Below, piece after piece: positions 27,500 through 37,011 of a DNA stretch of 64,000 nucleotides. Position 1 is the stretch's first letter; every line of letters starts with the position of its first letter. The translations under genes and the position numbers were made by a program. Below the pieces are notes generated by a model. The model ran no database searches. It saw nothing but the letters and a program-made list of their open reading frames with translations, and was not told the origin of the DNA. The stretch lies in contig CAIWXX010000055.1 of the NCBI GenBank assembly GCA_903916735.1, positions 1 through 64,000 of the forward strand. Direction: 5' to 3'. The stretch is from an uncultured Acidobacteriota bacterium (GTDB lineage: Bacteria; Acidobacteriota; CAIWXX01).

Positions 27500-27959
27500 C
27501 AATTTAAAAGGACATGGTTCCAGAATCCGAGATACATAATTATCGCGACAACTCAAATGAGTCAAGCCCTCGAAAAATGGAAATCATCGGATTCGCGCCA
27601 TGTACGGTCTTCTTGAGTTGCCAATTCTCCTATGGTCTTGTTTTCCATAAGTTAAAAGAGATTGATATTTTCTCAAATAAAATTCGCTTTTTTTTCATTC
27701 TCCCGGGGTGGATTTTCGTTATGCAAGTTGAGGAATAGGGTTTACCGGCGCAAAACTAATAGAAAATATTAGGCAACGGTCATAAATGCATGAGGAATCG
27801 AGGAAGGCAAATTACTAATAGGCAATCTTTGCTGCCTAGCCTGCGGCCTTGAATGACGGCCTACAGGCGGGCAATTAGTTTCTCACCCACCACTAAAGGC
27901 CCCGGGAGCCACACCAGCTTCTCGGACCGAATTTTTATCCACCGGTTGAGCGCCGGGAG
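27500..27959. other. Intergenic region with two small stem-loops
   Basis: About 460 bp with no supported gene. It has an AT-rich stretch near 27640-27700 that could hold the minus-strand promoter of the pseudouridine synthase, and a stem-loop around 27846-27872 (GCCTGCGGCC with GGCCTACAGGC). Neither is followed by a T-run. Confidence 0.4.
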
Positions 27960-28937
27960 TTACCACTCGATCCCGTACCCAAGTGTCACATCCGGGCTTA
28001 CTCGAGAAAGGTCCTCAATGATATATATCTGGTGAACAACATTGGCCGGTTTTGCAAATTTGCCGCCAAGAGCGAATAGGAAAGGCGATTCATCCAGCGT
28101 ACCCTTCCCCCAAGTAATGGCTCGGCTCCTCAGGTCTGATTGCAGATAGAGGGAGAAACGAGTGCGGACATACTCGACACCGAACTTCAGGACGGCCCTG
28201 TTGTTTGTCGGGATATCCTTAAAATCCGAGAGAACGACAGCATCGATCTCCCCGCGGAATTTCCACCGGGTTTTTTGATAGCGAGCTGCAATTCCAAGGC
28301 CTGCGTCAACGCCTCCGCTGCCAAGCCCTACCCGGCCGGTCGGGATTTTGAAGGCGCCGACCGCGGCAAAAGACCAAGGCCGGTTCAGAGGCCCGAGATC
28401 TCTCTTTAGGAGGAGCTGCGTGTCGCCCAGGCCGGAATACGAACCACCGCTTTTATCGATGACTGTGTGCCCGTCCCATCGCAGCAAATATCGAAATTGA
28501 TTGTCCTGCCCCCTATCCGTTTGCCGGCGGCGAAACCAAAGATGCTTCTCGACACCGCGAATAAAAGGATCCAGGAATCCGCCACCATAGTTCAGAAAGT
28601 TGAATTGAACCCCGGCTTGCCAGCGAGGGGCAAGGCGGCGGCTGACTCCAAAACTCAGACGAAAAGATTCGACATCCGCTATGACAATCGGGGCGGAATC
28701 GGAACGTTCATCTTTGTACGTATTGGACAGAGAGAGATCCGCACTCCACATCCATTGTCCAGGTGGGCTCAAGCCCGGGTCCTGCAGCGGCCATGCCAGG
28801 AAAATAATCTCCAGCGGATATTCATTGATCAGGCGAAGCGGGCCACGATCCGTTTCGATATCGTCGGCGTGCACCATCAAAGGAGACGCAAGCAGGAATA
28901 AGACGGCGGTCACGAGAAATCGCTTTCCTATTCTCAT
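27960..28937 (-). CDS. Outer-membrane beta-barrel protein, DUF3187-like
   Basis: A 325-residue protein from the ATG at 28937, where MRIGKRFLVTAVLFLLASPLMVHAD is a signal peptide. The mature part alternates hydrophobic and polar residues in many strands and begins with GPLRLINEYPLEIIFLAWPL, resembling DUF3187 proteins, then SFGVSRRLAPRWQAGVQ. It ends in an aromatic residue (YGIEW), usual for outer-membrane barrels. Function unknown. Confidence 0.7.
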   Translation of the reverse strand: MRIGKRFLVTAVLFLLASPLMVHADDIETDRGPLRLINEYPLEIIFLAWPLQDPGLSPPGQWMWSADLSLSNTYKDERSDSAPIVIADVESFRLSFGVSRRLAPRWQAGVQFNFLNYGGGFLDPFIRGVEKHLWFRRRQTDRGQDNQFRYLLRWDGHTVIDKSGGSYSGLGDTQLLLKRDLGPLNRPWSFAAVGAFKIPTGRVGLGSGGVDAGLGIAARYQKTRWKFRGEIDAVVLSDFKDIPTNNRAVLKFGVEYVRTRFSLYLQSDLRSRAITWGKGTLDESPFLFALGGKFAKPANVVHQIYIIEDLSRVSPDVTLGYGIEW

Positions 28938-29182
28938 AATGATGCCTATCTTATCAAATTTTTCAAGCGCCGACAGGGACTCCCAGAGAATTGATGAAGC
29001 CTGGTGCGCGACAAGAACGTTGCGGGACACCCAGTCATGCTGATATGCCGCCGATCAATATGGTTAAATGCGGATCTGCAGAAAAGCCTCTGCGTCTATC
29101 TGAGTTCATCTCTGGTTCCTTTCGTTGAACCATGTGACTCCACTTCAATTTCTCCGACGAAAGCCCGAGAGGTCGGTCGGGT

Positions 29183-30976
29183 TCACGAGTTCGCTGCCTG
29201 CAACATATGGAACCGGTAGTAAAGCCCTTTCATGGAAAGGAGCTGATCCTGGGTTCCTTCTTCTCTGATCCTTCCCTTGTGTAGGACGATGATCCGATCG
29301 GCGCTTTCGACGGTGGAAAGCCGGTGGGCGACGACAAGCGCGGTGCGATTGAGAAGAAGCGTTTCAAGTCCCTTCTGAATCAGGCGTTCCGTCTGGGTGT
29401 CCACCGAGGATGTGGCTTCATCCAGGATCAGCACAGGGCGCCCGAAAGCCAGTGCCCGGGCGATGGATATAAGCTGGCGTTGCCCCTGTGAAAGATCGGC
29501 GCCGCGTTCGGCGAGGCGATGTGTATAACCGTCTGGGAAGCCCGCGATGAAATCATGAATGAAGGCCCGACGGCAGGATTCCTCCACTTGCTGAAGGGTG
29601 ACCTCCGGATCCCCCAGGGATACATTTTCGGAAAAACTATCTGAGAAAAGGAAGATGTCCTGAGAGACGAGCCCCATGAGCCGGCGGAGATCCGCTTCAG
29701 CGTAGGTCTCCAGATCACGCCCTCCGAGAAGGATGCGACCGGACTGTGGCCGGTATAGGCGAAGGAGCAGATTGATAATCGTGCTTTTGCCGGCGCCTGT
29801 GGCTCCGATAAGAGCGACTCGCTCCCGACTGCCGATACGAAAAGATACATCCTGGAGAACAACCTTGGCGGGATCATAAAAGAAGGTGACGTTCTGAAAT
29901 TCGATGGAAGGCGGCGCGATCGTTATGACATCGGCCGAAAGCGGAAGTACGCCGGCGGAATTCCGCTGCTCCTCCGGTTCATCCAGCACCACAAAAATGC
30001 GTTCGGCGGCAGCCATGGCCGCTTGAAAGATGTTGAACCTTTCACTCATGTCGGAAATCGGACTGAAGAAGCGGCGCGAATACTGGAGGAATGCGACGAG
30101 CGCTCCGAGAGTCAACGTCCCTCCGATGACACTGTGACCGCCGGAGAAAAGGATGAGAGCCGCGGCCAGCGCCGCGACGAGCTCGATCGCAGGGTAGAAA
30201 ACACTGTAGTAGAAAACCGTTTCCTGGAAGGCATTCAGGTGTTGCCGGTTGATTCCTTCGAATTTTTCAAAAGACGGCTGTTCCTGGCCGAAAAGCTGCA
30301 CGACGGACATGCCCGTCAGATACTCCTGCAGGAAGGTGTTCATGCGGCTGACGGCAGCCCTGATCTTCCGATAGGACAGACGCACTCGGTGCCGGAAGAT
30401 TTCAGTCGCCACGAAAATAAGTGGGACGACAGTGAATGTCACCAGGGCGAGGCGCCAGTTGAGATAGAGCAACATGATAATGATGCCGAAGAACGTGCAG
30501 AGATCGCCGGCGATTGAGATCAAGCCGGATGTGAAGAGCTCGTTCAAGGCATCGACATCGGATGTCAGGCGCGTCATGATCTTCCCAACCGCTGTGTGAT
30601 CATAGTAGCTCACATCGAGTGCCTGTACATGGGCGAAGAGCCGATTGCGCAGGTCGCGCATGATCTTCTGCCCACTCATCTGCAAGAGCCATGTTTCGAA
30701 GTAGCCGCAGACAAGCTGCAGGAGAAGAACAATGAAGAGGATGCCCGAAAGAAACAGCAACCCCCGCTGATCCCTTTTCGCGATGTAGCCGTCGATGGCG
30801 ATCTTCGTGATGTATGGAAAAGCCAGCTCGAGGGCGGCGCCTACGAGGATCAATGCGAGCGCCATGTAGAGGGGCCGTCGGTATGGTTTCAGAAAGGGCA
30901 GCAACCTCTTCATGAGGCGGTGGTCATAGATCTTCCCTTTGATTTCGTCTTCGAGGGAGCCTTCGGAGAGATACAT
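29183..30976 (-). CDS. ABC exporter half-transporter A (catalytic-site partner)
   Basis: A 597-residue protein with a six-helix exporter domain (residues about 20-310) and an ATPase domain. Walker A is IGATGAGKST, Walker B VLILDEATSSVD with the catalytic Glu, and the switch His is in VVAHRLST. The signature is LSQGQ, not the consensus LSGGQ. Its start shares one base with the stop of the upstream partner, so the two form a heterodimer. Substrate unknown; drugs or lipids are usual for this type. Confidence 0.92.
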   Translation of the reverse strand: MYLSEGSLEDEIKGKIYDHRLMKRLLPFLKPYRRPLYMALALILVGAALELAFPYITKIAIDGYIAKRDQRGLLFLSGILFIVLLLQLVCGYFETWLLQMSGQKIMRDLRNRLFAHVQALDVSYYDHTAVGKIMTRLTSDVDALNELFTSGLISIAGDLCTFFGIIIMLLYLNWRLALVTFTVVPLIFVATEIFRHRVRLSYRKIRAAVSRMNTFLQEYLTGMSVVQLFGQEQPSFEKFEGINRQHLNAFQETVFYYSVFYPAIELVAALAAALILFSGGHSVIGGTLTLGALVAFLQYSRRFFSPISDMSERFNIFQAAMAAAERIFVVLDEPEEQRNSAGVLPLSADVITIAPPSIEFQNVTFFYDPAKVVLQDVSFRIGSRERVALIGATGAGKSTIINLLLRLYRPQSGRILLGGRDLETYAEADLRRLMGLVSQDIFLFSDSFSENVSLGDPEVTLQQVEESCRRAFIHDFIAGFPDGYTHRLAERGADLSQGQRQLISIARALAFGRPVLILDEATSSVDTQTERLIQKGLETLLLNRTALVVAHRLSTVESADRIIVLHKGRIREEGTQDQLLSMKGLYYRFHMLQAANS

Positions 30977-32751
30977 CAGAGCCTCGCCAGTTCCTCTTCG
31001 ATTTCTTCGCGGTGGAAGAGCGATGCGTAGAGACCGTTGCGGTCAATCAAGTCAGAATGATTCCCGATTTCATGAAGTTCCCCATCCTGGAAGACTGCGA
31101 TGAGGTCGGCGGTTTTTATCGACGAAATTCGATGGCTGATAATGAGGAGCGTATGAGTCCCGGCGTGTTCCTGGATGCCGCGGAGTATCTCATTTTCGGT
31201 CTCAACATCAACGCTGCTCAACGAATCATCAAAGATGATGACCGACGCTCCCCGAGCCAGCGCTCGCGCGATCGTGACGCGTTGTTTCTGCCCGCCGGAC
31301 AGCGTGATGCCGCGTTCGCCAACGAGCGTCTCGAGACCCTGCGGGAACGTACGTAGATCTGAGTCGAGCCCTGCAATGGAAGCCAGTGTCATGAGATCTT
31401 TGGTCCGCCCACCCATGCCGATGTTCTCCGCGATGGTCTCGGAGAAAAGAAACGATTCCTGCGGCACAACCGTCACAAGACGCCGCAGATCTCCGAGTGG
31501 GATGGCTGTGATATCACGACCATCGATAAAGACGCTGCCAGCAGGCGGGTCGTAAATTCGCGAGAGGATGGAAGCCAGTGTCGATTTGCCGCAGCCGACG
31601 CGACCGACGATTCCCACGATCGAGCCGCCAGGGACATGGAAAGAGACTGATCTGAGAGCGTCCGAATCAGCACCCGGATAGCGGAATGTCAGGTTTCGAA
31701 ATTCGATGCCCGGCGGGTGGGAGGGCACCGCAACAACACCAGGAGAACTCGTATCCACTCCACGTCCATCCAAAATCACATTGAGACGTTCCTGGCTCGC
31801 AGCCCCCCTCTGAAACAGATTCAGCACCCATCCTGCCGACATCATCGGCCAGGCCAGCATCGCCAGGTAAATTGAAAATGCGACAAACGCGCCGAGTGTG
31901 ATCCGGCCGGAGATCACAAGAGACCCACCGTAGAGGAGCACCACGAGTCCGCCAAGACCTCCAAGCATTCCCATCATCGGGTAGAAAAGTCCCCAGGTTG
32001 CAATCAGACGACGATTGATCGTGATATAGCTGTCCATCATGCAGGCGAAGCGTGACCGGCGGGATGGGAAACAACCATAGGCGCGTAACAGCCGGACTCC
32101 TGAGAAGTTTTCCTGCAAATAAGTTGTGACGTCGGAGAAATATTCCTGAACTCGATGGTAGGAAGAGTAAATCCGGCGGCTGAAAAAATATACTACAATT
32201 GTAGATAAAGGAAGCGGGATCAGCGACAGAACCGTGAGCCGAACGTCGATGCGGAACATCATCACAATGCCGATGGAGAAAATGGCAAGAGTATTGATGG
32301 AGTACATAATGCCGGGACCCAGCAGCATGCGAACCGAGTTGACGTCGCTCGAGCAGCGATTCATGATGTCGCCTGTTGGATAAGCATCGTAGAAGGGACG
32401 CGGAAGACGCAGGAGTTTTGAAAACAGATCGTTACGCAGGTCGAATTCGATATCGCGGCTGATGCCGATCAGGATACGGCGCATGAAGTAGCGGAGCACT
32501 CCTTCTACCAGAGCGACGCCGAGGATTAAAGACGCGTACAGGAGAAGCTTATGATGGGTGATAGATACTTTCAAATCATCAATGGCGAACCGCAGCACCT
32601 GCGGGCCGCAGAGGCTCATCCCGGCGGTCGCCAGGACGGAGAGTGCTCCCCAAATGAGCCCACTCTTGTGCCGGATGAAGTATGGGATGAGCCGTTTGAA
32701 GCTTCGGACCGACGTGAGCACGTTGGTTTTACTGGAGGAAGCGTTCTTCAA
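30976..32751 (-). CDS. ABC exporter half-transporter B (degenerate catalytic site)
   Basis: A 591-residue half-exporter starting with TTG at 32751. Six membrane helices lie at residues about 20-320. Walker A is VGRVGCGKST, the signature is a canonical LSGGQKQR, but Walker B reads VIIFDDSLSSVD, with Asp at the catalytic Glu position. Together with LSQGQ in the partner this gives one canonical and one degenerate ATP site, as known for heterodimeric exporters such as TM287/288 and BmrCD. First gene of the pair. Confidence 0.92.
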   Translation of the reverse strand: MKNASSSKTNVLTSVRSFKRLIPYFIRHKSGLIWGALSVLATAGMSLCGPQVLRFAIDDLKVSITHHKLLLYASLILGVALVEGVLRYFMRRILIGISRDIEFDLRNDLFSKLLRLPRPFYDAYPTGDIMNRCSSDVNSVRMLLGPGIMYSINTLAIFSIGIVMMFRIDVRLTVLSLIPLPLSTIVVYFFSRRIYSSYHRVQEYFSDVTTYLQENFSGVRLLRAYGCFPSRRSRFACMMDSYITINRRLIATWGLFYPMMGMLGGLGGLVVLLYGGSLVISGRITLGAFVAFSIYLAMLAWPMMSAGWVLNLFQRGAASQERLNVILDGRGVDTSSPGVVAVPSHPPGIEFRNLTFRYPGADSDALRSVSFHVPGGSIVGIVGRVGCGKSTLASILSRIYDPPAGSVFIDGRDITAIPLGDLRRLVTVVPQESFLFSETIAENIGMGGRTKDLMTLASIAGLDSDLRTFPQGLETLVGERGITLSGGQKQRVTIARALARGASVIIFDDSLSSVDVETENEILRGIQEHAGTHTLLIISHRISSIKTADLIAVFQDGELHEIGNHSDLIDRNGLYASLFHREEIEEELARL

Positions 32752-33124
32752 TGTTGTTGCCTGATCGATCTGTGCAGCAAGTTCTCAGTTCCACGTTTCA
32801 GTTTCCCCGTTCCAGGCTCTCAGCCCTATGGAGTATATCTCATTCCCGCATTTCGTCCTCATCCGATGGCAGGGAGTTTGCTCGCATGTGCATCGTTGAA
32901 GTCGTTGCCGACGAATCAATTGGAGTTCGTTGACATCCATGTTCGCAATAGCCCGGAGTTCAGGATGTTCATGCACCACCTGCTGTGTCGTGTGCCGTTT
33001 GCCTTCAGGGCGTCGGAGAGGCTGTCACATGGGGATGTTGCCTCCAACCTCCTCCATGGGCTATATTTTCGCGGCCGCGTGCCATAGGGTAAGAATTCCA
33101 GTGAGGCTGCGGAGTGAGGTCAAA
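32752..33124. other. Divergent intergenic region
   Basis: About 370 bp between the divergent ABC exporter and glycosyltransferase genes. I see no gene and no clear promoter pair. The stretch 32779-32825 carries a degenerate TTCC/GTTCC-rich sequence similar in character to the dispersed 46-bp repeats elsewhere. Confidence 0.35.
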
Positions 33125-34102
33125 TTGAGCGAAACGCCGTACGTTACAGTCGTCGTTCCGATTTTCAATGAGGAACGGAACATCGAACCGCTCCACCAGG
33201 AGATATCATCGGCGCTGGCATCGTTGGTCCGATCCTATGAAATCCTCTATGTGGATGATGGCAGCTGCGATCAGACTCTCCATAAGCTCCGCGCCATCAG
33301 TGCATCCGACCCGCATGTCCGGGTTGTTGTTTTCCGTCGGAATTTTGGGCAAACAGCAGCTCTCTCGGCGGGCTTCAATCATGCGCGAGGCGAGGTGATC
33401 ATCACCATAGACGGAGATCTCCAGAACGATCCCGCCGATATACCCCGACTCCTCGAAAAACTCGCCGAAGGCTACGATATCGTTAGCGGCTGGAGATATG
33501 ATCGGAAGGATCCTTTTTTAAGTCGCCGCGTACCATCCATCATCGCCAACGCGCTCATCTCGCTGACGACCAAGGTCAAGCTCCACGACTACGGATGCAC
33601 GCTGAAGGCTTTTCGGCGGGAGGTCGTCAAGAACATTCGCCTCTATGGTGAAATGCACCGCTTCATTCCCGCCGTTGCCAGCTGGATGGGTGTTCAGGTG
33701 GCGGAAGTCAAAGTCAATCATCGCAAGCGTCAGTTTGGAAGTTCGAAGTATGGGATCGGCAGGACGATCCGTGTGATCCTCGATCTGATCACCGTCAAGT
33801 ACTTCTTAAGTTACGTCAACCGACCCATACAGATTTTCGGCCTGATCGGGATCATTACATCCGTTCTCGGTTTCGGCATCGGGGCTTACCTCAGCTTCAT
33901 CCGGCTCTTCTTGGGCCAGCCCATCGGCGGCCGTCCACTGTTGCTGCTCTCGATTTTGATGATCTTTATGGGTGTCCAATTCATCACAATCGGGCTGCTC
34001 GCTGAAATCCAGGCACGCACATATCATGAATCGGTCGATAAGCAGATCTATGTCGTGCGAGAAGTGATCGGAGAAAACAAAGATAGCCAACCAGCGATGT
34101 AA
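33125..34102 (+). CDS. Family 2 glycosyltransferase with C-terminal membrane helices (DPM1/GtrB type)
   Basis: About 325 residues from the TTG at 33125, preceded by GGAGTGAGG five bases upstream; a GTG at 33101 is an alternative and the frame is open to 32930. The GT-A fold begins VTVVVPIFNEERNIEPL and has the donor motif ITIDGDLQNDPADI. Two C-terminal membrane helices follow (about residues 235-300). Such enzymes move a sugar from UDP/GDP-sugar to polyprenyl phosphate. The acceptor and sugar are unknown. Confidence 0.9.
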   Translation: MSETPYVTVVVPIFNEERNIEPLHQEISSALASLVRSYEILYVDDGSCDQTLHKLRAISASDPHVRVVVFRRNFGQTAALSAGFNHARGEVIITIDGDLQNDPADIPRLLEKLAEGYDIVSGWRYDRKDPFLSRRVPSIIANALISLTTKVKLHDYGCTLKAFRREVVKNIRLYGEMHRFIPAVASWMGVQVAEVKVNHRKRQFGSSKYGIGRTIRVILDLITVKYFLSYVNRPIQIFGLIGIITSVLGFGIGAYLSFIRLFLGQPIGGRPLLLLSILMIFMGVQFITIGLLAEIQARTYHESVDKQIYVVREVIGENKDSQPAM

Positions 34103-34553
34103 GACGGTCGGCCCTGCTCAATGGTAAGATCTCCGCCGAGGCGGGTGGCGCTCTGATAAGTCAGTGGTATGGTGCCGTCTCCCTAGATGGATCATCCAGG
34201 AGATGTAGGGGTTCACCACTATCAAGTCAAGAGATTTCTCGCTGTCGGGCGCAGGACCTCCATCTCAGTCGTTTATTAAGGTTGAGTTTTAGAGATAAGA
34301 CTGAAGGATTTCAACGCCAAGACGCCAGGGTCTGAAGACACAAAACTGCATTTGTATTTGGGTCTTCATAACCAATTGCTCGACCTGACACCACACGCCG
34401 GCGCTTTTGGTTTTGTAAAGGCTGTTGCAAGTCCCGGGTCGGCAGGTTTTTAAAATGGTGGTTTGTGGCGCAACTCAGCATAATGTAGCATGTTTTTCTT
34501 GGATGGATTGACATGACGGATGCTTTGAGCTTAAAAGACAAAATTCAAGTTTG

Positions 34554-34667
34554 ATGATTTCTGCCTGGATTGATGATAAATTTTCGTTGGATGATGAATT
34601 TTCTAGCGGATTCATCGGTCAGGCGGATTTTAAAAATCTGGCGGATGACGAACTGACAAGCGCATAA
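34554..34667 (+). CDS. Possible 37-residue peptide overlapping the GGAT repeat array
   Basis: An ATG at 34554 opens a frame of 37 codons ending TAA at 34665. The peptide is acidic with a loose repeat (IDDKFSLDDEF, then ADFKNLADDEL). No strong ribosome-binding site is visible. The same bases form an array of GGAT-centred units, so the apparent peptide repeat may be a by-product of a DNA repeat. Weakly supported. Confidence 0.25.
   Translation: MISAWIDDKFSLDDEFSSGFIGQADFKNLADDELTSA
34567..34646 (+). repeat. Upstream array of GGAT-centred short repeats
   Basis: GGAT cores at 34567, 34589, 34608, 34625 and 34643, spaced 17-22 bp, the last three as (A/G)GCGGAT. The array ends 51 bp before the small predicted DNA-binding protein, and a similar array lies on its other side. 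The 450 bp from 34103 to here hold no gene I can support. Confidence 0.55.
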
Positions 34668-34697
34668 CTTTTGGTTTATGACCGAGAGAGGTGAAGT

Positions 34698-35027
34698 ATG
34701 GCTGAAGAAGGAGAGTGGACTCGCAAAGGCGCAACACTCAGCGAAGTTACGGCACAGAAGGAATATGGAGTTGATCGTGACTTTATTGTCAAAGGGATAA
34801 GAGCCGGTAAGCTTGAATACCGAGAAGGTGTTATTTGGGGGAATCCATATCTCCGGATTGTACGAAGGCAACTCGAAAAGTACATTACCGAAGAACTTGG
34901 CTCCGATCGACTAAAGACAGGCAAGAACCAAACGGAACTTCGCAAGATTAAGACGGAAATTGCAGCGCTGAAAAGAAGGCTGTGCGAGCTTCAAATCAGG
35001 AAAGTTGAGCTTGAGAGACAGATCTGA
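34698..35027 (+). CDS. Small predicted DNA-binding protein with coiled-coil tail
   Basis: A 109-residue protein with a good ribosome-binding site (GAGAGGTGA). Residues about 13-62 (TLSEVTAQKEYGVDRDFIVK through RQLEKYI) look like an excisionase/MerR-type winged helix, with the wing around EYREGVIWGNPYLR. Residues about 75-109 form a charged, heptad-patterned coiled coil (LRKIKTEIAALKRRL). I do not recognise a named family. It lies alone in a repeat-rich island, flanked on both sides by GGAT-centred repeat arrays, so it may bind them. Alternatives are a remnant recombination directionality factor or a plasmid/phage-type regulator. Confidence 0.7.
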   Translation: MAEEGEWTRKGATLSEVTAQKEYGVDRDFIVKGIRAGKLEYREGVIWGNPYLRIVRRQLEKYITEELGSDRLKTGKNQTELRKIKTEIAALKRRLCELQIRKVELERQI

Positions 35028-35078
35028 GAAACAGGTCGGGAAATAATGATGAATTCTCAGTCGGCAGAAAAATCCGGC

Positions 35079-35154
35079 GGATTTAAATTCTCCAGCGGAT
35101 GGCGACTTTCCGGCCGGAAGAAAACGTTTGGTTGATTCCAACTCACCGGCGGAT
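35079..35154 (+). repeat. Downstream array of GGAT-centred short repeats
   Basis: Cores GGCGGAT (35076-35082), AGCGGAT (35094-35100), a diverged GGCCGGAA (35112-35119) and GGCGGAT (from 35148), with spacings of 18, 19 and 35 (twice about 17.5) bp. They mirror the upstream array on the other side of the small gene. A 29-codon open frame from 35046 runs through them. Confidence 0.55.
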
Positions 35155-35238
35155 GACTTTTGCGGGCTTGATGTTTCCACTATCCGCGAGTAAGCACACG
35201 CCTATTGCAACAAAATGACTTCGGAGCCTCTGCGGCAC

Positions 35239-35323
35239 GGATCGCGAGGATGCCGAGCCCTCCCCTCCCTATATCAAGCATTCCGCGATCTATGGCTTGG
35301 GAGGGCGAGGCTCATGCCGAGCC
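35239..35323. repeat. REP-like inverted pair, second locus
   Basis: 35239-35270 ends in GCCGAGCCCTCCCCTCCC and 35299-35323 is GGGAGGGCGAGGCT followed by CATGCCGAGCCG. They are related by inversion and belong to the same family as 6495-6573. Confidence 0.55.
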
Positions 35324-35375
35324 GTCATGCCGGGTCTATCGAGACTATCTGATGGCTTGCCGCCATTCCTTACTC

Positions 35376-35405
35376 GCGGATTTCGGTGTTTTCTGTCGGC
35401 TTGAC
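35376..35405 (+). repeat. Dispersed 30-bp repeat, copy 1
   Basis: GCGGATTTCGGTG, an eight-to-ten-base variable part, then CGGCTTGAC. Related copies are at 35596-35625 and 48570-48600. Confidence 0.6.
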
Positions 35406-35545
35406 GAATCAGAAATGACCACCACCGTTTGATGAAGAACGACTGAATTATAACGAGCCATTTCACCTGACGCGCAGGTGAACCTTTTATGTTAGCCAGA
35501 AGGAAAAATTAAGAGATACTAAACGGGATTTGGTACGGGAATGGA

Positions 35546-35591
35546 AACGGGAACGGAATTCTCGAAGTGAATTGAGCGAGATAGTGAGTTT
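35546..35591 (+). repeat. Dispersed 46-bp repeat, copy 1
   Basis: Starts AACGGGAACGGAATTCTC and ends GTGAGTTT. An inverted copy with three mismatches is at 56236-56281, 20.7 kb away. Five bases after this copy the 30-bp repeat at 35596 begins. Confidence 0.8.
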
Positions 35592-35595
35592 GCTG

Positions 35596-35625
35596 GCGGA
35601 TTTCGGTGTGCTGTATCGTCTTGAC
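35596..35625 (+). repeat. Dispersed 30-bp repeat, copy 2
   Basis: Same pattern as 35376-35405, with about six differences in 30 positions. Apart from these repeats the stretch 35155-35798 holds no gene I can support. Confidence 0.6.
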
Positions 35626-35798
35626 TCGGAACTGCCTTCATGGTTTGTTCCTCTTTTGCCATTCTTTTGATCGGCGCCAGTTGGCGGGACACAACCGCGA
35701 TTAAAACTCCACCTCCGAAAAATGTGCAGCGATTTTTCTGTCAGGTCCGTGCTAAAAAGCAGTGGAGACGCAACCTAATTGATCGCAGTTCTGCCGCG

Positions 35799-36761
35799 TT
35801 AGCTTTCAGTATTCATTGCGGGTACAGAGTTAGAAGTGGATGCCCGGCAGGAAAAAAGAGTGCCGGTCCAGATGAGCACAGCAGTAGGAATGCCGAACCA
35901 TGCCGTGGGTGGCAGTGTGAAAAGCGTCAGCAAGGTCAGAATTGTTCCAAATAATGCAGTGAAGACGGCAATACCGCGCTGCCGACCGAAGCAAGCCACC
36001 AGCACACCGAAGCCGGCGACCCACATGGATGCGAACCAGAACATGTCACTTAAGGCCGGCACCTCTGCCGCACCGGGGCGGTTTTCTGCTAAATCACGAA
36101 TAGCCATCAGCATTCGCCGCTCCATAATGAAAGCACCCCACTCCACCAGTCCATATGATACCGCTGAAAATATCCAATTGTCGCCCCAGTCAGCTCTCCA
36201 GCGCGCGATCAGACGAGTTTGATCGGGAGATTCTTCGGACAAATAGAATGTCCATACGATAGCAAAATAGAATCGGCTACTACGAATAGGGAATGGGGAT
36301 TTACCGGTACGGGAATCGGCATTAAGAGTGAAGTAGTGTCCTTGATCGATGGCTGCCACTTCCAGGCCTTCCATGCCACGAGCCAGTTTAATTTTGTCCC
36401 CGGCATGAAGTTGCTGCCAGGAGGGTTCAAGTCGATTGGCATTGCTGATGCCTGTTCCCAATGCTTTTTCGAGAAAATCGTAAGTGTAGAAACCAGCACG
36501 GTCTTGTCCGATTTGTACGAGCCATGGCCAAACTTGCCGAGCAGGCGCATGCACTTCTACAACATGTGTGCTCAATATCCGAGCACGGGACAGGCGATCT
36601 TCACATGGATATGAATTGGCAATTTCCGAACTCCGGGCACCCCAGTTCAAGAGCAGGGGGCGAAAAAAAAACAGATAATTGAACACAGTGAAAATGATAA
36701 CTATCAGCAGAAGTAAATAACCATTTTTCAAAATAGGAGTGCTTAATCCAGTCATTATCAA
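35799..36761 (-). CDS. SRPBCC-domain membrane protein
   Basis: A 320-residue protein with an N-terminal membrane helix (YLLLLIVIIFTVFNYLFFF), an SRPBCC/polyketide-cyclase-like domain at about residues 65-225 (VHAPARQVWPWLVQIGQDRAGFYTYDFLE is the characteristic start) and three further helices at about 235-310. Ligand unknown; such proteins bind small hydrophobic molecules. Monocistronic. The ATG at 36761 or 36755 may be the start. Confidence 0.75.
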   Translation of the reverse strand: MIMTGLSTPILKNGYLLLLIVIIFTVFNYLFFFRPLLLNWGARSSEIANSYPCEDRLSRARILSTHVVEVHAPARQVWPWLVQIGQDRAGFYTYDFLEKALGTGISNANRLEPSWQQLHAGDKIKLARGMEGLEVAAIDQGHYFTLNADSRTGKSPFPIRSSRFYFAIVWTFYLSEESPDQTRLIARWRADWGDNWIFSAVSYGLVEWGAFIMERRMLMAIRDLAENRPGAAEVPALSDMFWFASMWVAGFGVLVACFGRQRGIAVFTALFGTILTLLTLFTLPPTAWFGIPTAVLIWTGTLFSCRASTSNSVPAMNTES

Positions 36762-37011
36762 TCCTCTTTATTACGCATTGCCAACTAAAATGATCTGATG
36801 ACAATTATGTCGTCAAGTGTCACTTTTGGCTATAAGAATATTCGGTTTCCCCCCTTGCGGCAAAATTAGTGTGAAATGCCGTCGATTCGGCTCGCCTCTT
36901 GAAGCAGAAAGAAGTTCGTTCGCGGGCGTCATGCATGCATAGTAATTGCCGAAGTAGCGAAAATTAAGTCCGGGTTCATAAGAGGCTGGCCCCTAGAACA
37001 GACTTGGCGGG

